A stretch of 46,082 nt of DNA from Candidatus Sabulitectum sp. GTDB taxonomy: Bacteria; Fermentibacterota; Fermentibacteria; Fermentibacterales; JCC-6. A program made the position numbers and the translations under genes. The stretch is taken from assembly GCA_029938555.1 (NCBI GenBank), contig JAOZUR010000011.1, forward strand, positions 12,327-58,408. Reading direction: 5' to 3'. This document shows, one piece after another, positions 33,221 to 41,669 of the stretch. Within the stretch, counting starts at the first letter, position 1; every line of letters begins with the position of its first letter. Below the pieces are notes generated by a model. That model ran no database searches, was not told where the DNA came from, and saw nothing but the letters and a program-made list of their open reading frames with translations.

Positions 33221-33254
33221 ACGCCGATTTCCAAAAATGCTTAAAGCAAGGCAC

Positions 33255-33281
33255 TTGCCGAAGGTCTTATCTTTTAATAAT
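33255..33281 (+). promoter_or_regulatory. Weak candidate promoter of the sigma factor operon
   Basis: TTGCCG (33255-33260), 15 nt spacer, AATAAT (33276-33281). The spacer is short and the -35 weak; an ECF-type autoregulated promoter (GGAAT-like -35) was looked for and not found on this strand. Confidence 0.25.
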
Positions 33282-33300
33282 GTTCCCGTATGGAGGATTA

Positions 33301-33864
33301 ATGAATACAAAATCTGAAAATAGACTAGTGCTTGAGGGTGAAGTAATGTCTAATCTAGACAGTATGTACAGATACGCTCTTCATCTCTCACGAAATAATG
33401 ATGATGCTGGTGATCTTGTTCAAGAAACTTGTGCAAGATCCTTGAAGGCTGCGGATAAATTCAAGATTGGAACTAATGCCCGTGCATGGTTGTTTGCAAT
33501 TATGAGAAACATATTTTTTAACCAGTACCGCGCCAGAAGCAGAGGCGAAATTCCAAGCGATTGGACAGATGAAGTGGAATCAGGAGATCAAAGATTTACT
33601 GGAAGTGTGTGGCCACAGCCATTCGAACTGTTTCTTCGTGAAATGATGAAAGAAGATATCAATAAAGCCATGGAAAAGTTAAGCAGTGATTTTCGTAGTG
33701 TGGTAATGTTATGCGATGTTGAAGGGTTTTCTTATGCTGAAACTGCCAAACTACTTGATATTCCCGTGGGGACGGTAAGATCAAGGTTACACAGAGCCAG
33801 AGCTTCTCTGCAGAAGATGCTAAGCCAATGGTTCAATGAAGGGTTGGGAAAAAATGGATCCTGA
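33301..33864 (+). CDS. ECF RNA polymerase sigma factor (SigR/RpoE-like)
   Basis: 187 residues. Region 2 (DDAGDLVQETCARSLKAADKF, GTNARAWLFAIMRNIFFNQYR) and region 4 (LSSDFRSVVMLCDVEGFSYAE, then LLDIPVGTVRSRLHRAR) are complete. The GTNxRAWLFxIxRN pattern is typical of the SigR-like ECF groups that pair with zinc anti-sigma factors. The ATG at 33301 has GGAGG five bases upstream; a frame opening 21 bp earlier lacks one. It overlaps the anti-sigma gene by 11 bp and heads a ~10.5 kb overlapping gene string, so it may direct expression of the envelope genes downstream. Confidence 0.94.
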   Translation: MNTKSENRLVLEGEVMSNLDSMYRYALHLSRNNDDAGDLVQETCARSLKAADKFKIGTNARAWLFAIMRNIFFNQYRARSRGEIPSDWTDEVESGDQRFTGSVWPQPFELFLREMMKEDINKAMEKLSSDFRSVVMLCDVEGFSYAETAKLLDIPVGTVRSRLHRARASLQKMLSQWFNEGLGKNGS

Positions 33865-34084
33865 ATGTATTTTTGTTCTTGATCATTATAATGACTACAT
33901 CTCTGGGGAGTTACATCCAGATAAAATTGAAAGGGTAGAAAAGCACTTGAAACTGTGTCCAAATTGTGAAAATTTCCTAAGCAAAGCTTTTCAAATTCAC
34001 GGACGAACAATTGATTTATTAAAAAGAGTTCCCGCGCCAAAAACCCTAAAAAAATCTATATCCGATTTGTTTGATTCAGCTTGA
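33854..34084 (+). CDS. RsrA-like zinc anti-sigma factor
   Basis: 76 residues, cytosolic (no membrane helix). Contains the ZAS signature HLKLCPNC plus an upstream Cys: C5, H31, C35, C38. The spacing (26, 4, 3) is identical to the zinc ligands C11, H37, C41, C44 of Streptomyces RsrA, where oxidation forms a disulfide, releases zinc and frees SigR. The context CIFVLDHYNDYISGEL also parallels RsrA. The RsrA C-terminal cysteines are absent. It binds and holds the neighbouring sigma factor (inference from family and adjacency). The start ATG at 33854 lies inside the sigma gene; its end overlaps the next gene by 4 bp. Confidence 0.88.
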   Translation: MDPECIFVLDHYNDYISGELHPDKIERVEKHLKLCPNCENFLSKAFQIHGRTIDLLKRVPAPKTLKKSISDLFDSA

Positions 34085-34413
34085 AAATCAGCAATAAGAT
34101 ACTCGTTTCAGCTGGTATTATAATTGCATTTTTACCGGTTCTCCTTTTTAGAAGACCTGCAAACACTGTTAGATCGGGAAATGATTTGTCGACCCTTTCA
34201 TGGTTGCTTGCAGACAGTCAAGGTCAGGGAACCTGGCAGCTTTACCCTATAACAATTACAATAACCATTGGTGAATGGGTCACTTTTGCAACCATAACAA
34301 ATTGCGGCAGAACAACTCAACCTAATGAGAGATTATCAGAGTATATTCCATTTCCCCTTGACTATACGCATACAAACAATACTGTTTCAATTATTTTCAA
34401 CGAGGTTCCATGA
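34081..34413 (+). CDS. Small exported or membrane-anchored protein of unknown function
   Basis: 110 residues starting with TTG at 34081, overlapping the anti-sigma stop (TTGA) and ending in an ATGA overlap with the next gene. N-terminal MKISNKILVSAGIIIAFLPVLLF is a signal peptide or anchor, followed by a short extracytoplasmic part with a beta-like run (TWQLYPITITITIGEWVTF) and a single Cys (TNCGRT). No family recognised. No convincing ribosome-binding site, so expression probably depends on coupling to the anti-sigma gene. Confidence 0.6.
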   Translation: MKISNKILVSAGIIIAFLPVLLFRRPANTVRSGNDLSTLSWLLADSQGQGTWQLYPITITITIGEWVTFATITNCGRTTQPNERLSEYIPFPLDYTHTNNTVSIIFNEVP

Positions 34414-34913
34414 TTAATTTTAAATACATTTCAGCCACTGCGCTACTTCTTATCATTTTGTGTTTCGCCGGTTGCAAAGAAGAAGATACGCCTGCTGACA
34501 CCGTTGCTACAGAAACAATTTCAATTCTTTCAGTACCTGGCGTGATCAGCCTTCCAGATTCAGATGGTTTTGTATCAATGGAAGAAAGCGAACATGAAGT
34601 AATCCTTCTATACTGCTGGTTACCTATTGGGGAATATCCGGAAAACGATGGAGATCTTACATTCCTGTCATCATTAAATGAGAGGGGCGTAACCGCTGTT
34701 CCAATCCAATTCAATACTACAGTGCGAAATGCAGCTCAAACTCAACTGAATTCAATGGATATTTCTTTAAGTGTAGCCCTTGGAGATGAAACACTTAAAG
34801 ATTTCCTCGTGACCGATAACCTACCTGTAGCTACCCTTGTTCATGCAAATGGTACTGTTGTTTCTGCATACGGATTTGGCTGTGCCGAAAGGGTTCTCCG
34901 GGGAATTCAGTGA
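34410..34913 (+). CDS. Lipoprotein with weak thioredoxin-like features
   Basis: 167 residues. The signal sequence ends in a lipobox (LCFAGC, Cys at about 22), so it is predicted to be a lipid-anchored periplasmic protein. The mature part has a loosely thioredoxin/redoxin-like pattern: EVILLYCWLPIGEYPENDGDL, LNERGVTAVPIQFN, VALGDETLKDFLVTDNLPVATLVHANGTV, with a cis-Pro-like LP. The CxxC redox pair is missing (only YCW). It could be a non-catalytic redoxin-fold protein or a partner for thiol chemistry; fold assignment is an inference. Overlaps both neighbours by 4 bp. Confidence 0.65.
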   Translation: MINFKYISATALLLIILCFAGCKEEDTPADTVATETISILSVPGVISLPDSDGFVSMEESEHEVILLYCWLPIGEYPENDGDLTFLSSLNERGVTAVPIQFNTTVRNAAQTQLNSMDISLSVALGDETLKDFLVTDNLPVATLVHANGTVVSAYGFGCAERVLRGIQ

Positions 34914-35629
34914 ACCATTATTTCATAAGTGATACGCATCTGTACCCTATTGGGAAAACACATCCAGGTAGACAACCTTTAAAGAATTTTTTAAAGGAAT
35001 TGTCGTGCTTAGAGCCAGGCAAATTATGGATTTTGGGTGATTTATTCGATTACTGGTTTGAGTACAAAACAGTAATTCCATCTGGATTTTCTGATATACT
35101 TTCTCTTTTAAAAAATTTATCGGAAAACAAATGGCAGGTCTTTTTTTTGCCGGGAAACCATGACTGGTGGTGCGGCCATAACCTTGAAGCTGAAACTGGA
35201 ATGAAGATAATTTATCAAAGAACCTATTGTGAAGAAATTAATGGCAAAAAAACTATTCTTGCCCATGGAGATGGGCTTGGCTCTGGCGACAAAAGTTACA
35301 AACTCATGAGACCATTTATAAGGTCAGCTCCGGTTACATTTCTTTTTTCCATGGTTCACCCCACAATAGCAACAGCTCTTGCTAAACTTTTTTCTCATAC
35401 CAGTAAAAGAGTTCTTCGCAAACAAGTTGATTACATTCCTGATTATTTGACTGAATGGGTTCTAAATCAAGCAGACAAAGGTATAGAACTTGTTGTCACA
35501 GGACATACGCATTGTCCTTCTATTACAAACCACGAAAACATTATTCATGTATCACTTGGCGACTGGATAAACCACTTCACATACTTGAAGGTAAGCGAAG
35601 GAGAAATAAAGCTATATGAATATCAATAA
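34910..35629 (+). CDS. lpxH: UDP-2,3-diacylglucosamine diphosphatase-like phosphoesterase (LpxH family)
   Basis: 239 residues, calcineurin-like metallophosphatase. Metal motifs: FISDTHL, GDLFDYWFEY, LPGNHDWW, LAHGDGL and VTGHTHCP, in the order and spacing of LpxH, which hydrolyses UDP-diacylglucosamine to lipid X in lipid A synthesis at the inner membrane. The GDLFDxWxxY block and the length match LpxH/LpxH2. It starts with GTG overlapping the lipoprotein stop (GTGA). Other lpx genes are not in the window, so a role on a different nucleotide-linked lipid or sugar in this locus is possible. Confidence 0.85.
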   Translation: MNHYFISDTHLYPIGKTHPGRQPLKNFLKELSCLEPGKLWILGDLFDYWFEYKTVIPSGFSDILSLLKNLSENKWQVFFLPGNHDWWCGHNLEAETGMKIIYQRTYCEEINGKKTILAHGDGLGSGDKSYKLMRPFIRSAPVTFLFSMVHPTIATALAKLFSHTSKRVLRKQVDYIPDYLTEWVLNQADKGIELVVTGHTHCPSITNHENIIHVSLGDWINHFTYLKVSEGEIKLYEYQ

Positions 35630-36548
35630 TAAAATATTAATTACCGTTGTAATTCCCGTGTACAATGAAGCCGAAAGTCTTCAAGAACTATTAATGGAAA
35701 TCAGCACAGCCTTAAGTGGTAAGAATTGGAATGCTGTTGTAATTGATGACGGCAGCAACGACGGAACATGGAATATTATTTCTCAGTTATCTGAAGAATA
35801 TCCACTGAAAGGGTTAAGGTTTGGCGCCAACCGCGGTAAAGCAGCGGCTCTTGCGGCAGGGTTCAATGAAGCAGATGGAGAATTCATTAGCACCCTTGAT
35901 GGTGACCTTCAAGATGACCCTGCTGAAATTCTACCTATGATCAAAAAAATGAAAAAAGATCATCTTGATTTAATTAGTGGTTGGAAAAAGGTGCGTCATG
36001 ACCCTGCTGGAAAAAGACTCCCATCTAAAGTGTTCAACAGTGTTGTAGGGCTTACAACTGGAATTCATCTTCATGATTTCAATTGCGGGTTAAAAGTATA
36101 CAGAAGTGCTGCTGCAAAAACTCTTGAACTTTATGGTGAGATGCACAGATATACACCTGTTCTAGCTTTTCGAAACGGTTTTAAAGTTGGCGAAAAAGCT
36201 GTAAATCACAGGGTTCGCAAACACGGTTACAGTAAATACGGGCTAGCCAGATTTTTTCGAGGATACACAGATCTAATCACAGTACTTTTCCTCGGTCGTT
36301 ACTCGTACCGCCCACTGCATTTTTTTGGTGGAATAGGCACAATTCTTTCCTTTGCCGGTTTTGCCATAAATGTTTACATGTCCATACTCTGGCTTGGTGG
36401 CCAGTCTATTGGTAACAGGCCATTACTTCTCATGGGTGTATTCCTTATGCTGGCAGGTTTCCAGTTTATATCAATGGGGCTGCTTGGGGAAATGATCCTT
36501 AGGTTTAACCCTCGGAAACCATACACTATCACATCACAGACAAAATGA
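35616..36548 (+). CDS. GT2 glycosyltransferase, polyprenyl-phosphate type
   Basis: 310 residues. GT-A domain at 1-230: TVVIPVYNEAESL, VIDDGSNDGTW, GANRGKAAALAAGF, and the metal-binding TLDGDLQDDP; then RVRKHGYSKYG and two C-terminal membrane helices (FGGIGTILSFAGFAINVYMS; LLMGVFLMLAGFQFISMGL). This layout is that of DPM1/GtrB-like enzymes that move a sugar from a nucleotide donor to undecaprenyl phosphate on the cytoplasmic face. Such a lipid-linked sugar would be the natural donor for a GT-C protein like the YfhO homologue in this operon. Start ATG at 35616 overlaps lpxH by 14 bp. Confidence 0.9.
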   Translation: MNINNKILITVVIPVYNEAESLQELLMEISTALSGKNWNAVVIDDGSNDGTWNIISQLSEEYPLKGLRFGANRGKAAALAAGFNEADGEFISTLDGDLQDDPAEILPMIKKMKKDHLDLISGWKKVRHDPAGKRLPSKVFNSVVGLTTGIHLHDFNCGLKVYRSAAAKTLELYGEMHRYTPVLAFRNGFKVGEKAVNHRVRKHGYSKYGLARFFRGYTDLITVLFLGRYSYRPLHFFGGIGTILSFAGFAINVYMSILWLGGQSIGNRPLLLMGVFLMLAGFQFISMGLLGEMILRFNPRKPYTITSQTK

Positions 36549-37606
36549 GAATTGTTCTTTTAAGCCCTCTTCCACCTTACCGTGGAGGGATTGCACAATT
36601 TGGGAAAATGCTACTTACCGGATTGGAAAAAGAAGATTGTGAAGTAACAGCTATTAACTACTCACACCTTTACCCTAATTTTCTTTTCCCAGGCAAAACC
36701 CAATTTGAAGATGGTTTTAGCTCAGCAGATGGATTATTACATGCTTATCAACCTTTTTCTTGGAAAAAAACAAGAGAATCAATAGACAAAATGAAACCTG
36801 ATATTATTATTTCTCAGTGGTGGCATCCATTTTTTGCCAAATGTCTTTCTGCTGTTAATCCAGGCCATTCAAAATCTGTATCAATCTGTCACAATGTATT
36901 TCCCCATGAATCCTTTCCGCTGGCAGGTTATCTTTCAAGAAAATTCTTCCGCAAACAGGACTTGATGGTGGTTCATTCAGAAAAAGCCGAGATTGAAGCA
37001 GAATCAACAGGAAAAAAAGTATTAAGGTTGTTTCATCCGATTTATGATCAGTACAAAAACACCGGCCTTCCTAGAGAGCAGGCAAGAAACAAACTTGGCT
37101 TGAAAACCGGTCAGAAAGCTCTTCTTTTTTTCGGCCTAGTAAGAGATTATAAAGGTTTTGATGTTCTTCTTAAAGCTTGTGACCTACTTCCGGAAGAATA
37201 CACAATTATTGCCGCAGGTGAAAATTACACCAACACGAATTACCAATCTTCTAGACTTTTATGGGAAAATTCATTCATTCCTGATTGTGATGTTGGTACC
37301 TGGTTCAATGCAGCAGATATTGTTGTTTTACCTTACAGAAAAGCTTCCCAAAGTGGAATTGCTCAAATAGCACTTGCTTTCAACAAACCTATGGTTGTAA
37401 CAGACACAGGTGGTCTTGCAGAAACAGTTGTTCCGTGCAAAACTGGAACAATTGCAGCTGAAGCAACTGCTGAAAGCATTTCAAAAGCCATACTCCAGTG
37501 TTCCAGCCTTATGAACTCAAAAATCACCACAACAGAAATCAGGAAGAAAGCTTCAGAATTCTCGTGGTCATCTTATGTTAAAAAATTAATTGGAGCTGTT
37601 CAATGA
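36545..37606 (+). CDS. GT4-family glycosyltransferase
   Basis: 353 residues, GT-B fold. N-terminal half: LSPLPPYRGGIAQFGKMLL (acceptor side), WHPFFAKCLS, CHNVFPHE. C-terminal half: ALLFFGLVRDYKGFDVLL (donor site), ADIVVLPYRKASQSGIAQIA (EX7E-like region; first acid position is not a clear Glu) and VVTDTGGLAETV. Cytoplasmic or membrane-associated sugar transfer, probably onto a lipid-linked acceptor; substrate unknown. It overlaps both neighbours by 4 bp. Confidence 0.9.
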   Translation: MRIVLLSPLPPYRGGIAQFGKMLLTGLEKEDCEVTAINYSHLYPNFLFPGKTQFEDGFSSADGLLHAYQPFSWKKTRESIDKMKPDIIISQWWHPFFAKCLSAVNPGHSKSVSICHNVFPHESFPLAGYLSRKFFRKQDLMVVHSEKAEIEAESTGKKVLRLFHPIYDQYKNTGLPREQARNKLGLKTGQKALLFFGLVRDYKGFDVLLKACDLLPEEYTIIAAGENYTNTNYQSSRLLWENSFIPDCDVGTWFNAADIVVLPYRKASQSGIAQIALAFNKPMVVTDTGGLAETVVPCKTGTIAAEATAESISKAILQCSSLMNSKITTTEIRKKASEFSWSSYVKKLIGAVQ

Positions 37607-38481
37607 AGATTTTTCTTACAGGTAGCTCTGGTTTTATCGGTGGATATATAAAAAAGGCGGCAGAAAAAGCCGGTCACTCTGTTGTAACACACAGTTTTTC
37701 CAAACAAGGAGTTTTCTCTGTACTTCCTTCTGGAATAGATCTAGCAATAAACAGTGCTGGAAGACTAGGCGGACAGGGTGCTTCCATTGATGAATTGAAT
37801 GCAGCCAATGTACAACTTCCCCTAACCATGAGTTTACAGTGCAAATTAGCTGGAATTCCCTTAATTCATCTTAGTACACCTGGCGTAACAGGTCTTACTG
37901 CGGACAGCAAAGAAACCCACAAATATGATCCTTTAGGCGATTACGAGTTATCAAAAGTCAAAGCTGAAAAACAACTGCTAAACTCTTGTCCTAAAGTCAC
38001 TATTCTCAGACCAGACTTTGTATTCGGACCTGGAGACATGCACAAATTTCCACTGTTTCGACAAGCTAGTAAAGGATGGTTCCCCCTGGTGGGCAAAGGG
38101 GATGCCAGAACGAGACCTACAGATGTAAGAGATGTAGCCGAAGCAGTGCTTAATAGTTTTCCCGGCAAGCCTTTACATCAGGGAATTTACAACATTGGTG
38201 GACCAGAAATTCTTTCAGTACGCGAATTGGTTTTCATGATTTCTGTTGCACTGGGTAAATCAGTGCAGTTTATTCCAATCCCTCATTTTGTTTTTAAAAC
38301 AGCTTTGTCACTGGGCCCTCTGTGTCCCAATGCTCTTTCCCAAAGCAGGTACAATCTTTTTGGAATGGATAGATTCTGTAATACAAACAAAGCAAAGAAA
38401 AAAGGTTTTGCAGCTTCGCACACCTTCAGCATCACAGCCATAGAAGCGGTAAACTGGTACACAAAGCAGGGATTATTGTGA
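37603..38481 (+). CDS. NAD(P)-dependent sugar epimerase/dehydratase-like (extended SDR)
   Basis: 292 residues. Rossmann glycine motif TGSSGFIGG at 6-14, INSAGRLGGQ, IHLSTPGVTG, catalytic YxxxK (Y114, K118 in DYELSKVKAEK), ILRPDFVFGPGDMHKF and RPTDVRDVAEAVLN. These are standard for UDP-glucose 4-epimerase-like or NAD-dependent nucleotide-sugar reductases. Likely supplies or modifies a nucleotide sugar for the glycosyltransferases beside it. Overlaps both neighbours by 4 bp. Confidence 0.88.
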   Translation: MKIFLTGSSGFIGGYIKKAAEKAGHSVVTHSFSKQGVFSVLPSGIDLAINSAGRLGGQGASIDELNAANVQLPLTMSLQCKLAGIPLIHLSTPGVTGLTADSKETHKYDPLGDYELSKVKAEKQLLNSCPKVTILRPDFVFGPGDMHKFPLFRQASKGWFPLVGKGDARTRPTDVRDVAEAVLNSFPGKPLHQGIYNIGGPEILSVRELVFMISVALGKSVQFIPIPHFVFKTALSLGPLCPNALSQSRYNLFGMDRFCNTNKAKKKGFAASHTFSITAIEAVNWYTKQGLL

Positions 38482-39392
38482 CCGGAAAAAAAATCACTTT
38501 AATATCAAAAATCCTTCTGTTTTTAGTTGCAACTATTGCTGTTTTTCTTATATGGAAAAACGGTGGTGTCTGGTATGAAGAAATCCACAAACATCAGTGG
38601 AATTTGAATATAGGTCAACTTGTGACTTCCGCAGTTCTGCTTACTTTTTCCTTAGTCTTGACCCCATCTACATGGGTATTGATATGCAGATCAATGGGCT
38701 CAAAAGTACCTGGCAAAGAATTGTTTGCCGCATGGTATTCAAGTCAACTTGGTCGGTATATACCTGGAAAAATCTGGTTGTTCGCAGGCAGAGCTGGTTT
38801 TTTAAAAGCAAATGGAATGAAAATAGGCAGAGCAGCAGCTACCACTGTTTATGAATTGTTTTTTTCTGTAGCATCAATTGGCCTTATTGTGATAATACTC
38901 GCACTGACCTCCCCTGAAATATTCCAGCAAACTGGAGGTCAAATTCCTGCAATAATCGCTTCATCATTTGTTTTTCTTCTTCCTCTTCTTCATCCTGTAC
39001 AAAACTATTTTTGCAGAAGAAAAGGGATTGATCCAGATTTTCTTCCAACTGTTAACACAACCATAACAGCTACTCTTATATTTTCCTCGTTATGGTTGAT
39101 AAGAGGGTTATCTCTTTTCCTTCTTCTGAAAGGTGCAGGGTTGAACAATATTTACTTTTCTTACTCTGTTGCAGCAGCACCACTATCATGGCTGGCTGGT
39201 TATGTTGCATTTTTCGTTCCAGGTGGTATTGGTGTGAGAGAGGCTGCAGCTGCTGCCATAGCAGCACCTTTACTTATCTCTCCTGCAGCTGTTGTTATTG
39301 CAGGACAACGAATTTTCATGGCGATTATAGAAGTATTTCTAGCTCTGTTAAGCACAGGAAAACTAAAATTCAATTCTAAGCAGGAGGAATAA
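38478..39392 (+). CDS. AglD/MprF N-domain-like membrane protein (UPF0104, lysylphosphatidylglycerol synthase TM family)
   Basis: 304 residues, about eight membrane helices. Family motifs: SSQLGRYIPGKIWLFAGRAGF (conserved G-x-Y-x-P-G-K), GAGL, and FVPGGIGVREAAAAA (P-G-G-I/L-G-x-x-E). Related domains flip lipids in MprF and act in archaeal N-glycosylation (AglD); here there is no soluble synthase domain. It is a clear paralogue of the first ~320 residues of the protein at 41670-43775. Probably moves or helps move a glycolipid (inference). GTG start at 38478 overlaps the epimerase stop. Confidence 0.88.
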   Translation: MTGKKITLISKILLFLVATIAVFLIWKNGGVWYEEIHKHQWNLNIGQLVTSAVLLTFSLVLTPSTWVLICRSMGSKVPGKELFAAWYSSQLGRYIPGKIWLFAGRAGFLKANGMKIGRAAATTVYELFFSVASIGLIVIILALTSPEIFQQTGGQIPAIIASSFVFLLPLLHPVQNYFCRRKGIDPDFLPTVNTTITATLIFSSLWLIRGLSLFLLLKGAGLNNIYFSYSVAAAPLSWLAGYVAFFVPGGIGVREAAAAAIAAPLLISPAAVVIAGQRIFMAIIEVFLALLSTGKLKFNSKQEE

Positions 39393-41669
39393 GTGTATAT
39401 GCTCAAAAATGAAAAAACTATTCTGGGAATAACACTAATTCTTCTGTCAGTTCTAACATACTGGACTATTTTTACAACTTCCCGCCTGCCTGGCGGTGAT
39501 ATGAGTGATACTGTCAGCCAGGGTTATCCTTTTTTCTCGTACACAGAAAGTCGTCTTTCGCAAGGCGAACTTCCACTGTGGAATCCATACATTTTCTGCG
39601 GTATACCATTTTATGAATCCTTTAGTGCACCGGTATTTTATCCGCTGCGCGGCCTGCCCATGGTACTTTTTGGTTCCGAGATTGCCATTAGATTCCTTTT
39701 TCCAGTACACCTTATTATGGCAGGATTTTTCGCATGGCTTTTTCTTAAATCAGTTGGTGTTTCTAGATGGGGCTCACTTGTTGGAGCTTTTGCTTATGCC
39801 TCAGGTGCTTGGGCGAACACGCTTTTTTATGCCGGCCACGGAAGCAAAATTATATGCTGGGCATGGCTGCCACTGCTTTTGTGGGCTGTGGTAAAATGGG
39901 CTGAAAAAAGAGACAGCAGATACATCGCTACAGGTGCCATAGCCATTGGAATGCAAGGATTATCAAGCCATCCTCAAATGATTCTTTATTCAGCTGGTTT
40001 TGCTCTAATTCTTGCTCTTTTTCTAATTAAGAAACCTTCTGTAAAATCCATTTCATTAAACATTGGTGGACTTACCGCCATTATACTTCTGGGTTCAGCG
40101 CTTGCAGCAATACAGCTTTATCCCGGCTTTAAATTCAGTGAATTCACTTCAAGAGGCGAAGATTTATCTCTGGACGCTGCATCAAGTTATTCCCTTGCAC
40201 CAGAAGAATCTCTTACCATGCTTCTTCCTGGAATGTTTGGATTAAGACATGGTTTCCCTGATAGTTCAGTGAGTGGAATACCAGTTTACTTCGGCAGACT
40301 TGGGTTAAGGCTTTCAAGTGAATTTATGGGTGTAGCATTTTTTATTCTTGGTATGGCTGGGCTTATTTTAGGCAAAAATAGAAAAGTAAAATTTGCCCTG
40401 ATAGCGATTGCTCTTACAGGCACAATAGTATCCTGGGGTGGTTACACCCCTGTGTTTGCTGTTCTTTACAAGGTTTTCCCTATTTTTCGGAAACTCAGGG
40501 CTCCTCACATGGCGGCATTTGTAACAACATCCTCTATTGCACTTGCTTCAGGAATGGGATTTGACGCTTTGTTTACAGGGCAACTTAATTCCCAAAAACT
40601 AAAAAAAGTCTTTATCACGCTTTCAGGATTTTCAGCCCTATTCCTAGTTCTAATGTTGGCAGCAAACCCTGTATCAAGATCTCTTCAGGCATCTTGGTGG
40701 GCAAAAGCTGGAATAACAAATACAGCCCAGTTCGGAGCTGTGATAACACAAAGAGTTTCCCTACTCTTTACGGATTTTTTAAGGGTATTTACGGTTTCAG
40801 CTATCTTGGCTGCTCTGGTTTTTGTTATAAAAAAAGGCAAAGGTTCTGTTTGGGTATTTGCCATGATAGTTATAATAATTTCATCTATTGAATTGATTCC
40901 TTTCAACAGAGATTTTCAGGTTTACCTTCCATCTACCACAATTGAATCCATGTTTCCTGATTCTCCTCTGTTAAGAGAAATGGCTGAAAACGGTCGTGTT
41001 TTCCCAGGTGGCAATGAACTTGTTCCCCTTGGAATCAGGTCTGTATACGGTTATCATGCTGCAAAACCTGCGGCAACAGACAGACTTATGGAACTTGTTC
41101 GTTCAGCGTCCCCCTGGGTATTAAGGCAAACGGGAATGACTGTTTATGCATCAAGTGAGGGCAATTTTAGCTGGGATGAGCTTCATCCAGCGCTTGCTGA
41201 GGGCATTCCAAATTATCCTGTAGATCCTATGCCAAGGGCTTTCATTGCAAGATCCGTTTTTTCTGGGTCAACCGAAGACGGTTTCCAAATTATCGAAGCT
41301 GGAATAGACCCTCAAATTCGATCAATTGTTGAAGATTCTCCGCAAACTTATGACGGAGTCACAGGTACTGCAGATATCATTATTGATCTTCCTGAAACTG
41401 TTACAATACAAACAAATACATCTGGAGCAGGTTATTTAATATTAGCTGATTCATGGTATCCTAACTGGAGAGTAACCGTTGATGGAACCCCTCAAACAGT
41501 ATTCAGAGCAAATGGCTGGATGCGAGCTGTTCAGATTCCAGCTGGCCAACATACAGTTGAGTTTTCCTACAGCAACCATAATGTGATTCGTGGTGGTATA
41601 ATAAGTGGTGCTGCGATTCTACTAATTCTTCTGTTGTTTCTGTTTACTACAAAACGAAAAAAAGGCTAA
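39393..41669 (+). CDS. YfhO-family membrane protein (GT-C-like)
   Basis: 758 residues with about 12-14 membrane helices and a C-terminal extracytoplasmic beta domain. Diagnostic YfhO stretches: LWNPYIFCGIPFYESFSAPVF split around P-F near residues 60-80, GAFAYASGAWANTLFYAGHG, MQGLSSHPQMILYSAG, and the C-terminal DSWYPNWRVTVDGTP, RANGWMRAVQIPAGQHTVEF, followed by a last helix and basic tail TKRKKG. In Gram-positive bacteria YfhO is implicated in glycosylation of lipoteichoic acid using undecaprenyl-phosphate sugars. The GTG at 39393 has GGAGG five bases upstream and abuts the previous stop; an ATG two codons later is the alternative. Likely uses the product of the GT2 gene in this operon. Confidence 0.9.
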   Translation: MYMLKNEKTILGITLILLSVLTYWTIFTTSRLPGGDMSDTVSQGYPFFSYTESRLSQGELPLWNPYIFCGIPFYESFSAPVFYPLRGLPMVLFGSEIAIRFLFPVHLIMAGFFAWLFLKSVGVSRWGSLVGAFAYASGAWANTLFYAGHGSKIICWAWLPLLLWAVVKWAEKRDSRYIATGAIAIGMQGLSSHPQMILYSAGFALILALFLIKKPSVKSISLNIGGLTAIILLGSALAAIQLYPGFKFSEFTSRGEDLSLDAASSYSLAPEESLTMLLPGMFGLRHGFPDSSVSGIPVYFGRLGLRLSSEFMGVAFFILGMAGLILGKNRKVKFALIAIALTGTIVSWGGYTPVFAVLYKVFPIFRKLRAPHMAAFVTTSSIALASGMGFDALFTGQLNSQKLKKVFITLSGFSALFLVLMLAANPVSRSLQASWWAKAGITNTAQFGAVITQRVSLLFTDFLRVFTVSAILAALVFVIKKGKGSVWVFAMIVIIISSIELIPFNRDFQVYLPSTTIESMFPDSPLLREMAENGRVFPGGNELVPLGIRSVYGYHAAKPAATDRLMELVRSASPWVLRQTGMTVYASSEGNFSWDELHPALAEGIPNYPVDPMPRAFIARSVFSGSTEDGFQIIEAGIDPQIRSIVEDSPQTYDGVTGTADIIIDLPETVTIQTNTSGAGYLILADSWYPNWRVTVDGTPQTVFRANGWMRAVQIPAGQHTVEFSYSNHNVIRGGIISGAAILLILLLFLFTTKRKKG

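Noticed and set aside
34410-34913. Annotation as a functional thioredoxin/TlpA-like oxidoreductase
   Set aside because: No CxxC pair exists; only the general strand pattern and lipobox support the fold.
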